NCBI RefSeq assembly: GCF_001684335.1
Contig: NZ_LOIC01000009.1
Location: 55,933 to 119,932 of the forward strand
DNA: 64,000 nucleotides
Source of the DNA: Photorhabdus namnaonensis
GTDB lineage: Bacteria; Pseudomonadota; Gammaproteobacteria; Enterobacterales; Enterobacteriaceae
Reading direction: 5' to 3'
The notes beneath the pieces are model-generated. The model ran no database searches and was not told the DNA's origin. It was given only the letters and a program-made list of their open reading frames with translations. Below are positions 29,218 to 39,029 of this stretch, piece by piece. The translations under genes were made by a program, and so were the position numbers. How positions within the stretch are numbered: position 1 is the stretch's first letter; the number at the start of each line of letters is the position of its first letter.

Positions 29218-29853
29218 TTATCTCCTGTTTATATAAACACATGAAAGAGGTATGCAAAAAAGTATTTTTTGTAAGGTTTTTTCCAAAATTTTCACAAAAT
29301 TAATTAAAAAATATGGATAGTTAAAAACTCTCTTATAAATAAAAGAAAATAATGAAAACATCAATCTTTCCCTTTTGTTTAAATATAAATAATTGCAAGG
29401 ACTAGTAAGTTTTTTGCTCTGAGAATCTGAGCTAATTAATTCTAATATAGAACTTGAGATTTCGTTGATTGAAGTTATATATATAAAATAATCTGACTTG
29501 ACAGTTATAAGCCTTTTTTTGATATAAGTGGGAATTAATTCTTTAATAAATGGTATATAGATGACTTTCCTACCTGATTCAAGAACATCTAATGAATCAA
29601 GATTTTTTCTTTTTTGATAAGAGTCATGAAAATTATTAGGTACAAGTGTCGAAAGATATATAAAAGAGTCAGAGGTATCACTTAAGTTAATACGTGATTG
29701 AGAAAGATATCGTGCAGCATAAATAACGGTATTTTCTTTATAAAATGAGTTAAAATTCAATGTTGAAATAACACTTAATTTGATTTTACGAGACAGAAGT
29801 GCATGAAGTTTTTCATTGAGCAGGCCTCTTTTCCCAACGTAAGTTACGTTCAT
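29218..29853 (-). CDS. Unknown protein of O-antigen locus B
   Basis: 211 residues that I do not recognise. The start MNVTYVGKRGLLNEKLHAL resembles a degenerate nucleotide-binding beta-alpha unit, and LDVLESGRKVIYIPFIKELI follows further in. There is a hydrophobic C-terminal end with an aromatic-rich segment (FIYKRVFNYPYFLINFVKI). It overlaps the oxidoreductase gene upstream by 4 bases and ends 2 bases before the next start, so it is part of the operon and probably acts with its neighbours. An NAD-binding epimerase-like fragment is one possibility, at low confidence. Confidence 0.5.
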   Translation of the reverse strand: MNVTYVGKRGLLNEKLHALLSRKIKLSVISTLNFNSFYKENTVIYAARYLSQSRINLSDTSDSFIYLSTLVPNNFHDSYQKRKNLDSLDVLESGRKVIYIPFIKELIPTYIKKRLITVKSDYFIYITSINEISSSILELISSDSQSKKLTSPCNYLYLNKRERLMFSLFSFIYKRVFNYPYFLINFVKILEKTLQKILFCIPLSCVYINRR

Positions 29854-31244
29854 AACTTTTCCTTGTTAATTAGATATTCATGAAGACGATAACATAACTG
29901 GGCTATAGTTAGACCTGTATTTGCATATGAATGTTGTTCTATAACTGAGCCATCACAAACATAAACATTAGATGTGCCATTTATCCTCAAATTTTCATCA
30001 ATGTTTTCAGGTTTATTTCCAAATGAAATTGAACCTGAGTGATGGGCTGCTGACCATAAGTAATCATCTATGTTATTTTCAACAACATTTATTGTCTCAA
30101 TTAGTGGTAATAAGCTTTTTTTGATAGATTGAATTGAGCTAAGATAATTATTTTGTTCTCCCTCATTAATTTTCCAATCAATGGTATCGATATCATTACT
30201 AGGAACTATCGTATTATTGGAATTAGCTTTTTTTTGTTCAAAAACAAACCAAAGAGAATAAACTCCGTTATTAAATTGTATAGAAGTAAAATGCATTAAA
30301 ATTTCAAGGAGGATGTCTGGGTGATAAAGTCTCTTATCAAAGATACATTTAATTTTTTCTTTTAAAGTTGAGGTACCTAAAAAAGATTTAAACTTGTATA
30401 TATCAATTCTATTTGAAGTAGAATACGCAGGTCTAAAGTAGCATATGTGAGAATATTCTTTTTCTTTTACAACCAGTCCACAACGGCTAAAATAGCTACC
30501 ATTATTTTTATTAACAAAATTCTTGAATATCTTCCTATATTCTTTCTTTACTTTTATTTTACCTACAAAACCCATTGGATGGTCGATGAAACCCACACCG
30601 AGTTTAGAATTTGTTATATTTATATTTATATTTTTCAAGATATTGGATATAACAGTAGGAGAACCAATGCCACCTGCACATACTAGTATATAGTCACTAT
30701 TTAAAATAGTGCATTCACCTGTTGTAGTCGTGAATTCTACAGAGCAAATATTATTATAATCACCCCATAGATAGTTAATTTTGGCAACATTCTTATATAT
30801 TTTCACATTGCTATCAACAACAATCTTAGTATCACATTTAGGAATTAAAATAGTATCTAAATCATGTTTAATATGAATACTATTAAGCATTTCTTGGTAT
30901 TCATCTAATCTTTTTTTGCGTTCAGTGAGAAATGATGTTGGAAATTTTAGGCATTTTGCCGCTTTGTCAGCATAATATTCTGAATTCTGTATTATTTTTG
31001 AAAAATTTGTGTATTCATCTAGTTTAGGCATTTTAATTAACCCATTATGCCATAGGTTAGTAGTACCTCCTACACCATTACAATAAGTAACACTATCCCC
31101 AAGCTTTCTACTTACAAATTTTTTAAGAGGGATAGTAATTTTATCTCCACCTTTTTCTAATATGGTTACGGTAAAGTCATCTTTCAATAAATTTGCTAGT
31201 ATGGAACCTGCTAATCCAGATCCTATTATAACTATATTTTTCAT
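29850..31244 (-). CDS. GMC-family FAD oxidoreductase, O-antigen locus B
   Basis: 464 residues. The FAD motif is NIVIIGSGLAGSILANLL at the N-terminus, then GVGGTTNLWHNG, and the C-terminal SAAHHSGSISFG and VCDGSVIEQHSYANTGLTIA, which carry the GMC catalytic His region. It should oxidise an alcohol on a sugar or sugar nucleotide. Such enzymes are uncommon in O-antigen loci, so it may generate a keto sugar or modify an acceptor. It overlaps both neighbours by 4 bases. Confidence 0.75.
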   Translation of the reverse strand: MKNIVIIGSGLAGSILANLLKDDFTVTILEKGGDKITIPLKKFVSRKLGDSVTYCNGVGGTTNLWHNGLIKMPKLDEYTNFSKIIQNSEYYADKAAKCLKFPTSFLTERKKRLDEYQEMLNSIHIKHDLDTILIPKCDTKIVVDSNVKIYKNVAKINYLWGDYNNICSVEFTTTTGECTILNSDYILVCAGGIGSPTVISNILKNININITNSKLGVGFIDHPMGFVGKIKVKKEYRKIFKNFVNKNNGSYFSRCGLVVKEKEYSHICYFRPAYSTSNRIDIYKFKSFLGTSTLKEKIKCIFDKRLYHPDILLEILMHFTSIQFNNGVYSLWFVFEQKKANSNNTIVPSNDIDTIDWKINEGEQNNYLSSIQSIKKSLLPLIETINVVENNIDDYLWSAAHHSGSISFGNKPENIDENLRINGTSNVYVCDGSVIEQHSYANTGLTIAQLCYRLHEYLINKEKL

Positions 31245-32236
31245 AAATATGTCGCCTTATAGCTTAAAATCCATTCTCTAAAATTGAATCTTTCTAAATA
31301 TGCTACTTCTGCTGCTTTAGAATAAGAGTCATAGTTATGATGAATTTTTTTTATCGCTGTAAGTAGGGTTTCTTCATTTAGATTAGTAATAAAAACAGAC
31401 TCATTTTGTGTAAATACTCCCCGATAATTATTTAGATCCATTAGGATTAGAGGAATGCCTTTTGAAATAGCCTCAATAGCAACCAAAGGTACCCCTTCGG
31501 CAAATGAAGGTAATATTAGTATATCTATACTTTCCCAAAATTGTTTTAGATTTTCTTGATGACCAAGTAATTTTATATTCGGATTTTTATCAGATATTAT
31601 TTTGTGATTCAACTCTTTTTCCAAAGGGCCTCCTCCTGCAACTAATAAGAGGTAGTTAGGCATATTTCTTATCACATTAATTAAATTACGAATGTTTTTT
31701 CTCTCTATTAATGCGCCACAAAATCCAAGTGTTATTTTATCATTTGGTCTTTTTTTTAGTATATTAAAGTCTTTAATTAATCTACTATTATGTATTACTC
31801 TTTTATTGTCGGAATTTTGTTTTGAATATATATATTCGGTTAAATAAATAACGTGACTCGCTCTTTTTAGGGTTTTTCTCCAAAATAAGCAGATCCACTT
31901 GTATGATTTTGGATATATGAATTTTAAGTCCTCTTCCGGGTCTATATGAACAGTTGAAACCCATCTAAATGAAGAAAAGAAGGAAAGAATATAACAAAAT
32001 AAATCTGGTATCATTCCATGGGAATGCAGAACTCTTTTATTCTTCTTTCGTATCATTTTTAAAAGAGTAGTGAAGCTGAATAATAGGCTACGCCTACCAT
32101 TACCTCTTAGATTAAATAATACAGAGTTAACACCTATTTCATTTAAACCAAAAACTAAATCCCTAGCAACATTGACAGGTCCAGCATTTTTGTCACTAGG
32201 AACAATATGAATAACTTCGTCTGGAATATTTTTCAT
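31241..32236 (-). CDS. GT4-family glycosyltransferase, O-antigen locus B
   Basis: 331 residues. HIVPSDKNAGPVNVARDLVFG is near the start, and the donor motif is ILILPSFAEGVPLVAIEAIS, typical of the GT4 EX7E site. It lies 7 bases after the polymerase gene, and its stop overlaps the oxidoreductase start. Donor and acceptor unknown. Confidence 0.8.
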   Translation of the reverse strand: MKNIPDEVIHIVPSDKNAGPVNVARDLVFGLNEIGVNSVLFNLRGNGRRSLLFSFTTLLKMIRKKNKRVLHSHGMIPDLFCYILSFFSSFRWVSTVHIDPEEDLKFIYPKSYKWICLFWRKTLKRASHVIYLTEYIYSKQNSDNKRVIHNSRLIKDFNILKKRPNDKITLGFCGALIERKNIRNLINVIRNMPNYLLLVAGGGPLEKELNHKIISDKNPNIKLLGHQENLKQFWESIDILILPSFAEGVPLVAIEAISKGIPLILMDLNNYRGVFTQNESVFITNLNEETLLTAIKKIHHNYDSYSKAAEVAYLERFNFREWILSYKATYL

Positions 32237-32243
32237 TCTTATA

Positions 32244-33314
32244 TCAAAATAGATAATTTGTATTAATTGGTTTAATTACTAATAAATTAATTAAAAGCAA
32301 TGTGATTGATAAGAAAATAATAAAGGCTCGTCTAATGATTAAATCCTTTGTATATAAGTGAGCAAAATGGCTTAATAATATTCCTTCGAAAATAGAAAAA
32401 ATAGATGCGGGTCTACCTGCTAACGTGCCAAATTCTGAAAAAATGATTATCCATATTGGAGCAATCATATACATAGAAAGAATAAAATTAAATGCTGGAT
32501 AGTTATAAAAATTATTCCTGATAGAATAAAAAAAGAATGAAAATAATAAGTACTTTATAGTTGTAGGATTAAGAAGTCCAAGCGATTTAGCAAAACCTAT
32601 TTTATCTAAAACATATGCATTAAAAGCATTCTCATTCAAAAAAATAGATGATAACATTATTAATAAAGAATTTAATATTCCAAAAAATGAAAGTAATATT
32701 GAAAATAATATGATATAAAATAATTTTTTCGTACCTAACCGTTTTCCTAAATATGCTATTACAGCAATAAGTGCACTAAAATGGAATAATGTAGCTAGTA
32801 AAATTGCTAAAAAGAATAATTTAGCTTTGTTAATATAAAGAAAATAGAAACTTAAGAAAGCTATAGAGTATGCTATTGCACTGCGAAATTGTGTAATTTC
32901 TTTATAAAAAAATAGATGTGATAAATACCATAATATAGATATGGAGATAATTGGTGAAAATTTATAGAAAGCAAAGGTATTCAAAAAATAGCAAATAAAA
33001 AACACCATTATTATGAGTGCATAAAAGTTTAATTCATTAAATCTTGCAGCAATGGATGTGAGTAGCATAAATCCAGGTGCCCATCCAAGAGGATTAATCA
33101 CACTACAGGTATCACATTGCATTTCAAGTATAGCGAGATAGTTAAAGTCATCTAACCCTAAGCCAATAGGTTTTAATAATATTGTAACTGATAGTAGTAG
33201 AAAAATTATCAAAACGAATATAATTTTTATCCACCGATCTTGTTTGGAAATATTTTTTTCAATTAGTGAAAAAAAGGCACATAAAGCATAAGCAAAGGAA
33301 TAAAAATAAATCAT
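32244..33314 (-). CDS. wzy: Wzy candidate (EpsG-like O-antigen polymerase), locus B
   Basis: 356 residues with about ten hydrophobic segments. After two N-terminal helices it has KPIGLGLDDFNYLAILEMQC, then PLGWAPGFMLLTSIAARFN, the EpsG/Wzy periplasmic-loop arrangement, and FRSAIAYSIAFLSFYFLY. It would polymerise flipped O-units at the periplasmic face. It is the only polymerase candidate in locus B; the second locus has its own at 53032. Wzy proteins share little sequence, so this rests on topology and context. Confidence 0.75.
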   Translation of the reverse strand: MIYFYSFAYALCAFFSLIEKNISKQDRWIKIIFVLIIFLLLSVTILLKPIGLGLDDFNYLAILEMQCDTCSVINPLGWAPGFMLLTSIAARFNELNFYALIIMVFFICYFLNTFAFYKFSPIISISILWYLSHLFFYKEITQFRSAIAYSIAFLSFYFLYINKAKLFFLAILLATLFHFSALIAVIAYLGKRLGTKKLFYIILFSILLSFFGILNSLLIMLSSIFLNENAFNAYVLDKIGFAKSLGLLNPTTIKYLLFSFFFYSIRNNFYNYPAFNFILSMYMIAPIWIIIFSEFGTLAGRPASIFSIFEGILLSHFAHLYTKDLIIRRAFIIFLSITLLLINLLVIKPINTNYLF

Positions 33315-33334
33315 TTTAATATTCTCTTAACTCA

Positions 33335-33640
33335 TTAAAAAATTGTTATTGGCACGCAATTCTTTAAGATTTTTTTATTCTTGTATTCATTAAATATATC
33401 TGAGAGATTATTCATCCACTCAAAAATATCATTTTTTCCTATTATTTTACAATATCGTTTACTGATATCTTCTAAATAAGTTTTCATAATTATGTTCCAC
33501 TTCCAACCAACTTTTGTGTACCAAGACATCAAGACATACAGCCTTTTCGTCTAAGCGGTCCGTAGAATCAGTGAGATAGGCTACAGAATTAATCTCTCGA
33601 CTTGTCTTGGATTTTCGTATTATTTTTTCCTAACGTTTTA
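33335..33640 (-). pseudogene. Decayed coding fragment upstream of the locus B polymerase
   Basis: The minus strand shows two overlapping open pieces in different frames: about 64 codons (containing TYLEDISKRYCKIIGKND) and, shifted, about 46 codons (INSVAYLTDSTDRLDEKAVC and following). I do not recognise either. They look like one gene broken by a frameshift and truncated. The region 33640-33708 shows nothing more. Confidence 0.4.
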
Positions 33641-33708
33641 CAAACCGTTCCCGCAATGATCGATTTGTAATCTTCTCTGAATAATCTATTATTCCAAACG
33701 TTCTAGAT

Positions 33709-33757
33709 AAAATCTAAAATCTAAAATCTAAAATAGTTAAATAGTTAAATAGTTAAA
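33709..33757. repeat. Two adjacent short tandem arrays
   Basis: Three perfect copies of AAAATCT (33709-33729) are followed almost directly by three perfect copies of TAGTTAAA (33734-33757). Both lie in non-coding DNA between a broken gene and an IS30 remnant, and point to replication slippage. Confidence 0.85.
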
Positions 33758-33859
33758 TTCAGCAGCGCTGCCTATAAAACCTATTATGCTTTCATTGATG
33801 TCGGGAGTTAGAGTTTGATGCCTGGATTCACATAATAAGTGCAACATCGTTAATCCGGA

Positions 33860-34210
33860 AGTAAACATGTTCGTATTCCTTTAAATAATTCATTCGGTGT
33901 TTTCCCACTTCGAGTTTTTCGGGAACGATGATTTAATAGGTTTACTACAAAATTTATTTTCTGATCGGAGATTTCATTAAAATTGGTTCCTTTTGGAAAA
34001 GATTGTCTGATTAACCCATTGCTCCCTCTTTTTTCAAGGCAAATATAAGGTAAGCAAAGTAAATTTGTGTTTCTAATTTTTTACTGATGATTTCATGATT
34101 TGAGAACTCTAAACCGTTATCGAATTTGGTGGTCCTAACACTTTGTTTTAATGGGTGTAATGCTTTCACTATCGTTTTCGCTACTATGTCAACTGACTGC
34201 TTTGTTTAAA
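33860..34210 (-). mobile_element. IS30-family transposase remnant 2
   Basis: The minus strand encodes, across frameshifts, GLIRQSFPKGTNFNEISDQ followed by KINFVVNLLNHRSRKTRSG and TPNELFKGIRTCL, the C-terminal part of an IS30 transposase, plus weaker upstream pieces. It is related to, but distinct from, the remnant at 27400. It lies between the broken gene upstream of wzy and the GT4 gene, and together the two remnants bracket a 6-kb block of five genes. Confidence 0.75.
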
Positions 34211-34221
34211 AAGCATGCTTA

Positions 34222-35370
34222 TTAGTTGAATCCGCCAAATTTAATTAAAAGATCGTTCCAGAGAGAGACTAATTTTCCAGTGTTATAGGGTTTAGATGTT
34301 TCAATGACAGAATTCAAATGATAATAATCTCCTTGAATCACTGAAACCAATCCTTCTTTTAACCTGGCAATATCACCAAATGGTACTAGAATACCATTAA
34401 TATTATTTTGAATTATTTCTCTTGGTCCATTAGGGCAATCGAATGCAACAACAGGTGTACCTAGGGTAATAGATTCTACTAATATATTAGGAAATCCTTC
34501 ATATAGAGATGTAAGTAATGTTAATTTGGCGTGTAAATAATAAGGTTTAACATCGGATTGAAATCCTTCAAAGTCTACTCTATGACTAATGCCAAGCTTC
34601 TGAACTAGAGCTTTCAGATGGTTCTCTAAACTACCCTGCCCAACTATCTTTAAACGTAAATATGGAAAAATATCAATGATTTCTGAAAATGCTTGTATTG
34701 CATGATGAAACGCTTTTTGTTCTTCTAACCGACCTATGCATAGTATATAGTTTTCCTTTACCACTTTGCTGAAATTAATCGCACGAGCATAATTTTCTAC
34801 AACCTTATTGATAGGGTTGTAAATAACACTACATTTATTTTCAATAAAAGGGAAAACTGTTAATAGATCATTTTTCATTCCCTGACATTGATTGACTATA
34901 TGGTCTGCTTTGGGGTAAAAAATATTAATCAGCTTATTAACTATAAATTTACGCCAGATTCCTTTTGTATGTTTAGTTGTCTTAGAGATTGTGTTTATAT
35001 TTCTAGTAATAATAGAAAAAGGTTTGCGTATTGTATATCTAATTAAAACTAATAACACTGTAAGTTCATAGTTAAATGCTACTATTTTTTGTGGTTTATT
35101 ATCAATTATCCAACTACGTAAAGAAAACAAAGATTTCCGAGCATGATTAATACCTAAAATTTGAATATCTACCTTATCACTTACTTTATCATGGTACACT
35201 GAATTGTTCATATGTAAAACGAGTAACGTTACTTGCCATCCCTGTTCAGCTAGTCCGTTGGTAATATTGACACACACTCCTTCAGCTCCCCCTCCGGCAA
35301 GAGAGCTGATTAAAAACACAACTTTTTTTTTCTGCATAGTGTAAGAAACTCCTAATGCTGTATGTCTCAT
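34222..35370 (-). CDS. GT4-family glycosyltransferase, O-antigen locus B
   Basis: 382 residues from ATG 35370, or 371 from an inner ATG at 35337 (MQKKKVVFLISSLAGGGAEG), which matches the family start better. GT4 features: AGGGAEGVCVNITNGL acceptor loop and TSLYEGFPNILVESITLGTP donor motif with the two Glu. It lies 3 bases downstream of the asparagine-synthase-like gene, so the pair is coupled. Confidence 0.8.
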   Translation of the reverse strand: MRHTALGVSYTMQKKKVVFLISSLAGGGAEGVCVNITNGLAEQGWQVTLLVLHMNNSVYHDKVSDKVDIQILGINHARKSLFSLRSWIIDNKPQKIVAFNYELTVLLVLIRYTIRKPFSIITRNINTISKTTKHTKGIWRKFIVNKLINIFYPKADHIVNQCQGMKNDLLTVFPFIENKCSVIYNPINKVVENYARAINFSKVVKENYILCIGRLEEQKAFHHAIQAFSEIIDIFPYLRLKIVGQGSLENHLKALVQKLGISHRVDFEGFQSDVKPYYLHAKLTLLTSLYEGFPNILVESITLGTPVVAFDCPNGPREIIQNNINGILVPFGDIARLKEGLVSVIQGDYYHLNSVIETSKPYNTGKLVSLWNDLLIKFGGFN

Positions 35371-35373
35371 TTT

Positions 35374-37272
35374 TTAAATTTTTTGTTCGTACAACCAATT
35401 TTGGAACATTAATACATCCCAAAGGAGATATTCCCAATTACTAATTCCTAAGAGATGCTCCCGCCATTTTTTTTGAACTACATCGGAATTTAGAAAGCCT
35501 TCATTTCTTATCCGATTGGCATCTAGAAGATCTTCTGCCCAATTGCGAAGTGGACCACGTAGCCATTCAGCAATAGGAACACCAAACCCCATTTTAGGGC
35601 GATCAACCAAGCTTTGAGGAACATAGCGATAAAGTAATTGACGCAATACCCATTTTTCATGTCCATTTTGACTTTTCATTGATTGGGGTAGAGTCCAAGC
35701 CCATTCAACTATACGATGATCAAGTAAGGGGACTCGTGTTTCGAGTGATGTCCCCATCGCGGCCCTGTCGAGCTTAACTAATATATCATCAGGTAAGTAG
35801 GTGATACTATCGGTATACATTGCTTCATCAGAAATATCACCTAAAGCTGGTTGTTGATTGATATCATTAAGAAAACACTGTACTTCATGTTTATCAAGGG
35901 TTAAACCATCACTTGTCAGCCAATGACCAATAAGCTGTGTATAGAAAGCTGTATTCCCCTTAGATCGTAGTAGTGAAGAAAGTAAGAGTTTACGTCGATT
36001 CCATCGAGCTGATTTACTTAAGGGGACCAACCCCACAAGATTAGCTATTAATACACGTAAAGCACCAGGAAAATGATTCAAACGGTTATGCATATTTCTT
36101 GCGGTACTATATCGGCTATATCCTCCGAATAATTCATCCCCACCATCACCAGATAAGGCAACCGCTACATGTTGGCGGGCAAGTTGGGCTACTAGAAAAG
36201 TTGGAATTTGTGACGGATCAGCAAAAGGTTCGTCATAAAGCTTCGGTAACTTTGGTATTACGTTAAGAGCTTGAGCTGATGATACATATAACTCTGTATG
36301 CTCTGTGCCAAGATGTTGCGCAATTGCTTTAGCATGCATAGCTTCATTATATCGTTGTTCTTCAAAACCAATGGTAAAAGTTTTGATTGGACGGGGACTC
36401 ATTGACTGCATCATTGCTACTACTAAGGAGGAATCAATACCGCCTGATAGAAATGCACCTAATGGTACATCAGTGATCATTTGTCCTTTTATTGTATCAC
36501 GTAACAAGTGTTCTAGTTTGTTAATAGCCTCAACTGGAGAACCACTAAAAGGTTTAGTCATACTGTAAGTTATAATCTGGTGCAATGACCAGTAAGTTTT
36601 AGGTTTCAGAACCTGATTAGGCTTTCCGTTTATTGTTATAAATGTGCCTGGTTCGAGCTTCTGTATACCAGTATAAATAGAATAAGGTGTGGGTACATAA
36701 CTATAACGAAAATATAATGGTAAAACGCTGCGATTAATCTTGCCATGAAAAGCTGGATGTGAACTCAATGCTTTCAGCTCTGAACCGAACAAAAAGGTAT
36801 TACCTTGCCAACCATAATATAGTGGTTTTTCTCCTAAACGGTCACGTGCTAATGATAATGAACCTTCTTGTCGATCCCATAGAGCAAAAGCAAACATACC
36901 GACTAATCGTTTAAGTCCAGCTTCTAGCCCCCAATGAGACAAAACAGCTAATAGAGTTTCAGTATCTGAGTGCCCATGCCATGTAGGTGCTGCATGAGCC
37001 AGTTCTAACTCATGGCGTAACGTCAAATGGTTATATATTTCACCATTAAAGACGATTACATAACGATTGCAGGGCGAATACATGGGTTGGTGCCCTGCTG
37101 AGGAAAGATCGAGAATTGCTAAACGTCGATGTGCCAATGCTAAACCATAGTTTGGCTCGCACCATACTCCACTATCATCAGGTCCGCGATGAACGATCAC
37201 ATCAGCCATTCTTTTAGCAATGGCTAAATCCGTAATTTGCCCTGGAGTCCAATATCCTGCAATACCACACAT
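35374..37272 (-). CDS. Asparagine synthase-like amidotransferase (class II), O-antigen locus B
   Basis: 632 residues. Starting at 37272 gives MCGIAGYW with the nucleophile Cys2, which must be exposed at the N-terminus; the ATG-like start three codons earlier is therefore less likely. The glutaminase domain includes HRGPDDSGVW. The C-terminal AsnB domain has the ATP pyrophosphatase loop LSGGIDSSLV and DPSQIPTFLVA. Such paralogues in O-antigen clusters amidate uronic acids or related groups, so I infer sugar amidation over asparagine supply. It is coupled to the GT4 gene at 34222. Confidence 0.8.
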   Translation of the reverse strand: MCGIAGYWTPGQITDLAIAKRMADVIVHRGPDDSGVWCEPNYGLALAHRRLAILDLSSAGHQPMYSPCNRYVIVFNGEIYNHLTLRHELELAHAAPTWHGHSDTETLLAVLSHWGLEAGLKRLVGMFAFALWDRQEGSLSLARDRLGEKPLYYGWQGNTFLFGSELKALSSHPAFHGKINRSVLPLYFRYSYVPTPYSIYTGIQKLEPGTFITINGKPNQVLKPKTYWSLHQIITYSMTKPFSGSPVEAINKLEHLLRDTIKGQMITDVPLGAFLSGGIDSSLVVAMMQSMSPRPIKTFTIGFEEQRYNEAMHAKAIAQHLGTEHTELYVSSAQALNVIPKLPKLYDEPFADPSQIPTFLVAQLARQHVAVALSGDGGDELFGGYSRYSTARNMHNRLNHFPGALRVLIANLVGLVPLSKSARWNRRKLLLSSLLRSKGNTAFYTQLIGHWLTSDGLTLDKHEVQCFLNDINQQPALGDISDEAMYTDSITYLPDDILVKLDRAAMGTSLETRVPLLDHRIVEWAWTLPQSMKSQNGHEKWVLRQLLYRYVPQSLVDRPKMGFGVPIAEWLRGPLRNWAEDLLDANRIRNEGFLNSDVVQKKWREHLLGISNWEYLLWDVLMFQNWLYEQKI

Positions 37273-37281
37273 TATTAACAT

Positions 37282-37526
37282 ATCCTATAACAATCAAACA
37301 TCCACCAAATGAAACCAAAAGGGGCTGCTAGCAGATGAAAAAGATGCCTATTGTTGATGTCGGTAAAAAACTAGTTCCTTTGGTACATACTTCTCTTAAG
37401 GTATAATCTAAAGCGAGCTCACCGAACAGTTTCCAGCAAAAAATGAATTGGTTTATATCTGAAGTAAGTTAATTCATAACTCAACACACTGTGCTTCTAG
37501 GTTGTGTCCCTCAATTAAATAATCGT
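37282..37526. other. Spacer between the amidotransferase gene and the IS5 remnant
   Basis: About 245 bases. At 37500-37520 the sequence GGTTGTGTCCCTCAATTA looks like an IS5-family terminal repeat that belongs to the transposase remnant beyond it. No gene or other structure seen. Confidence 0.4.
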
Positions 37527-37866
37527 TTAAAGAAATAAACGGATACAACCTAATTTCACCATTGCTATAAAGTTTCTTGCTGTTTTTTCATAACGTGTGG
37601 CAATGCGACGATGTTCTTTCAGTCGACCAAAACATCTTTCCGCAACATTTCGTCTTTGATAAGTTTCATGGTAGAATGTGACCCGTCCATCTGACTGGGC
37701 TTTTTCGTTTGATTTATACGGAATTATCACTTTTATTCTCTGATTTTTTGACCGATTACGTAATGACTGGCTGGAGTAACCTTTATTCGCAATAACCGCT
37801 TTTGAACGACATTTCATAAAATCGTTTTTACTCTGAACGCCAAGACCATCCAACAGGAGCAATGCA
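37527..37866 (-). mobile_element. IS5-family transposase remnant (C-terminal part)
   Basis: About 111 codons on the minus strand: LLLDGLGVQSKNDFMKCRSK, NKGYSSQSLRNRSK and the DDE-helix region ETYQRRNVAERCFGRLKEHR, where the last Glu of the triad lies. The N-terminal half is missing. It separates the glycosyltransferase at 37955 from the rest of the locus. Confidence 0.85.
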
Positions 37867-37954
37867 TGTTAGTGAAGAAAATATTAGCAATATATTGAAT
37901 AATTACTCTATAGGGTGGAATGAGAATGTTTACCATTTTCTCTATCATCTAAAA

Positions 37955-39025
37955 TTAAATATTTTGATTCCAAATGTTTAAATATTGTTTTGCAATTTTT
38001 ATATAATTGTGGTTATCCTCCACATATTTTCTGGAGTCTTCTCCTAGTTGTTTGATATTGTTTTTATTTTCTAATATATATTCTATTTGTTGTATAATAC
38101 TATTTTTGTCTGGAGTAATATTCAGAACGGGAGATTTTTCTATATTAAAAGCTGCTAAGGATTCCGGCTCTGCTCCCCCTAAAACAACTTTCCCCATAGC
38201 TAGAGCATATAATCCATTTATACCAAGAGAATAAAAGTTTGTTTGATCAATAATAATATTTGTCTTTTTCATTATCTTTAAATACTGATCTAGAGGGAGA
38301 TGTCCATTAGTAATCAATTCTAAATCATTAGGATATTTTTTGTTTAAATAATCAAAGGCTGCTTCTACATGTCTTGTTCCTTTAAAACCATATCTATTAA
38401 GGCCATGAAAAACTACAATTCGTCGATTGATAGTGTTAGGTTGATATTTGATTCTATCTATATTTATTGGAATAGGTATAATTGGGCATAAATTAGAATA
38501 ATTTTCATATGAAATTTGGTATTCGTACATTATTGGTATAATTCCTTTTACATTCTCAGCAATGTACTGGTTACGTATATAAGCTTTATTTGAGTCCATT
38601 TCAAAATTTTTTTTCTTTAGATCATATTTTAAAAAATCATCGAAAGGTCCATATTTAAGCTTTTTTCTGGCAACTTTCCAAAATAAAGCATCATCTCCAG
38701 CAGCAAGTAAGAAAATATTTTTGTTTCTTCTGAATAATTCTTTATAAAAATATTTAAAAGGGAAATAATTATTAGGGGTGATAAAAGGATTTATTAATTG
38801 AATTATATCATATTGGTGAGAAATTTTAAGTAATTTTAAAAGATTAAATCTATAGTGAATTTTATTTAAAGGGGAAATTAAATGAGAGTTTAAATCAATG
38901 TCTCTGGGAATGTTTTTCCAACCATCGCCTGTAGCAGCTATATCAACTTTATGTCCAAGAGACTCTAAACCTTCTTTCAAGTTCTTATGCAGAGAGCTAT
39001 ATTCTTCTATTAATAATATCTTCAT
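37955..39025 (-). CDS. GT4-like glycosyltransferase, O-antigen locus B
   Basis: 356 residues. Rossmann start MKILLIEEYSSLHKNLKEGL, middle HGLNRYGFKGTRHVEAAFDY and the C-terminal donor region FYSLGINGLYALAMGKVVLG (GT-B fold). The usual EX7E motif is degenerate, so subgroup assignment is loose. It ends just before the IS5 remnant, and starts 4 bases after wzx. Confidence 0.7.
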   Translation of the reverse strand: MKILLIEEYSSLHKNLKEGLESLGHKVDIAATGDGWKNIPRDIDLNSHLISPLNKIHYRFNLLKLLKISHQYDIIQLINPFITPNNYFPFKYFYKELFRRNKNIFLLAAGDDALFWKVARKKLKYGPFDDFLKYDLKKKNFEMDSNKAYIRNQYIAENVKGIIPIMYEYQISYENYSNLCPIIPIPINIDRIKYQPNTINRRIVVFHGLNRYGFKGTRHVEAAFDYLNKKYPNDLELITNGHLPLDQYLKIMKKTNIIIDQTNFYSLGINGLYALAMGKVVLGGAEPESLAAFNIEKSPVLNITPDKNSIIQQIEYILENKNNIKQLGEDSRKYVEDNHNYIKIAKQYLNIWNQNI

Positions 39026-39029
39026 AGCA

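Noticed and set aside
28375..33757. CRISPR array
   Set aside because: The repeats are 5-8 bp with no spacers, and no cas genes are present in the window.
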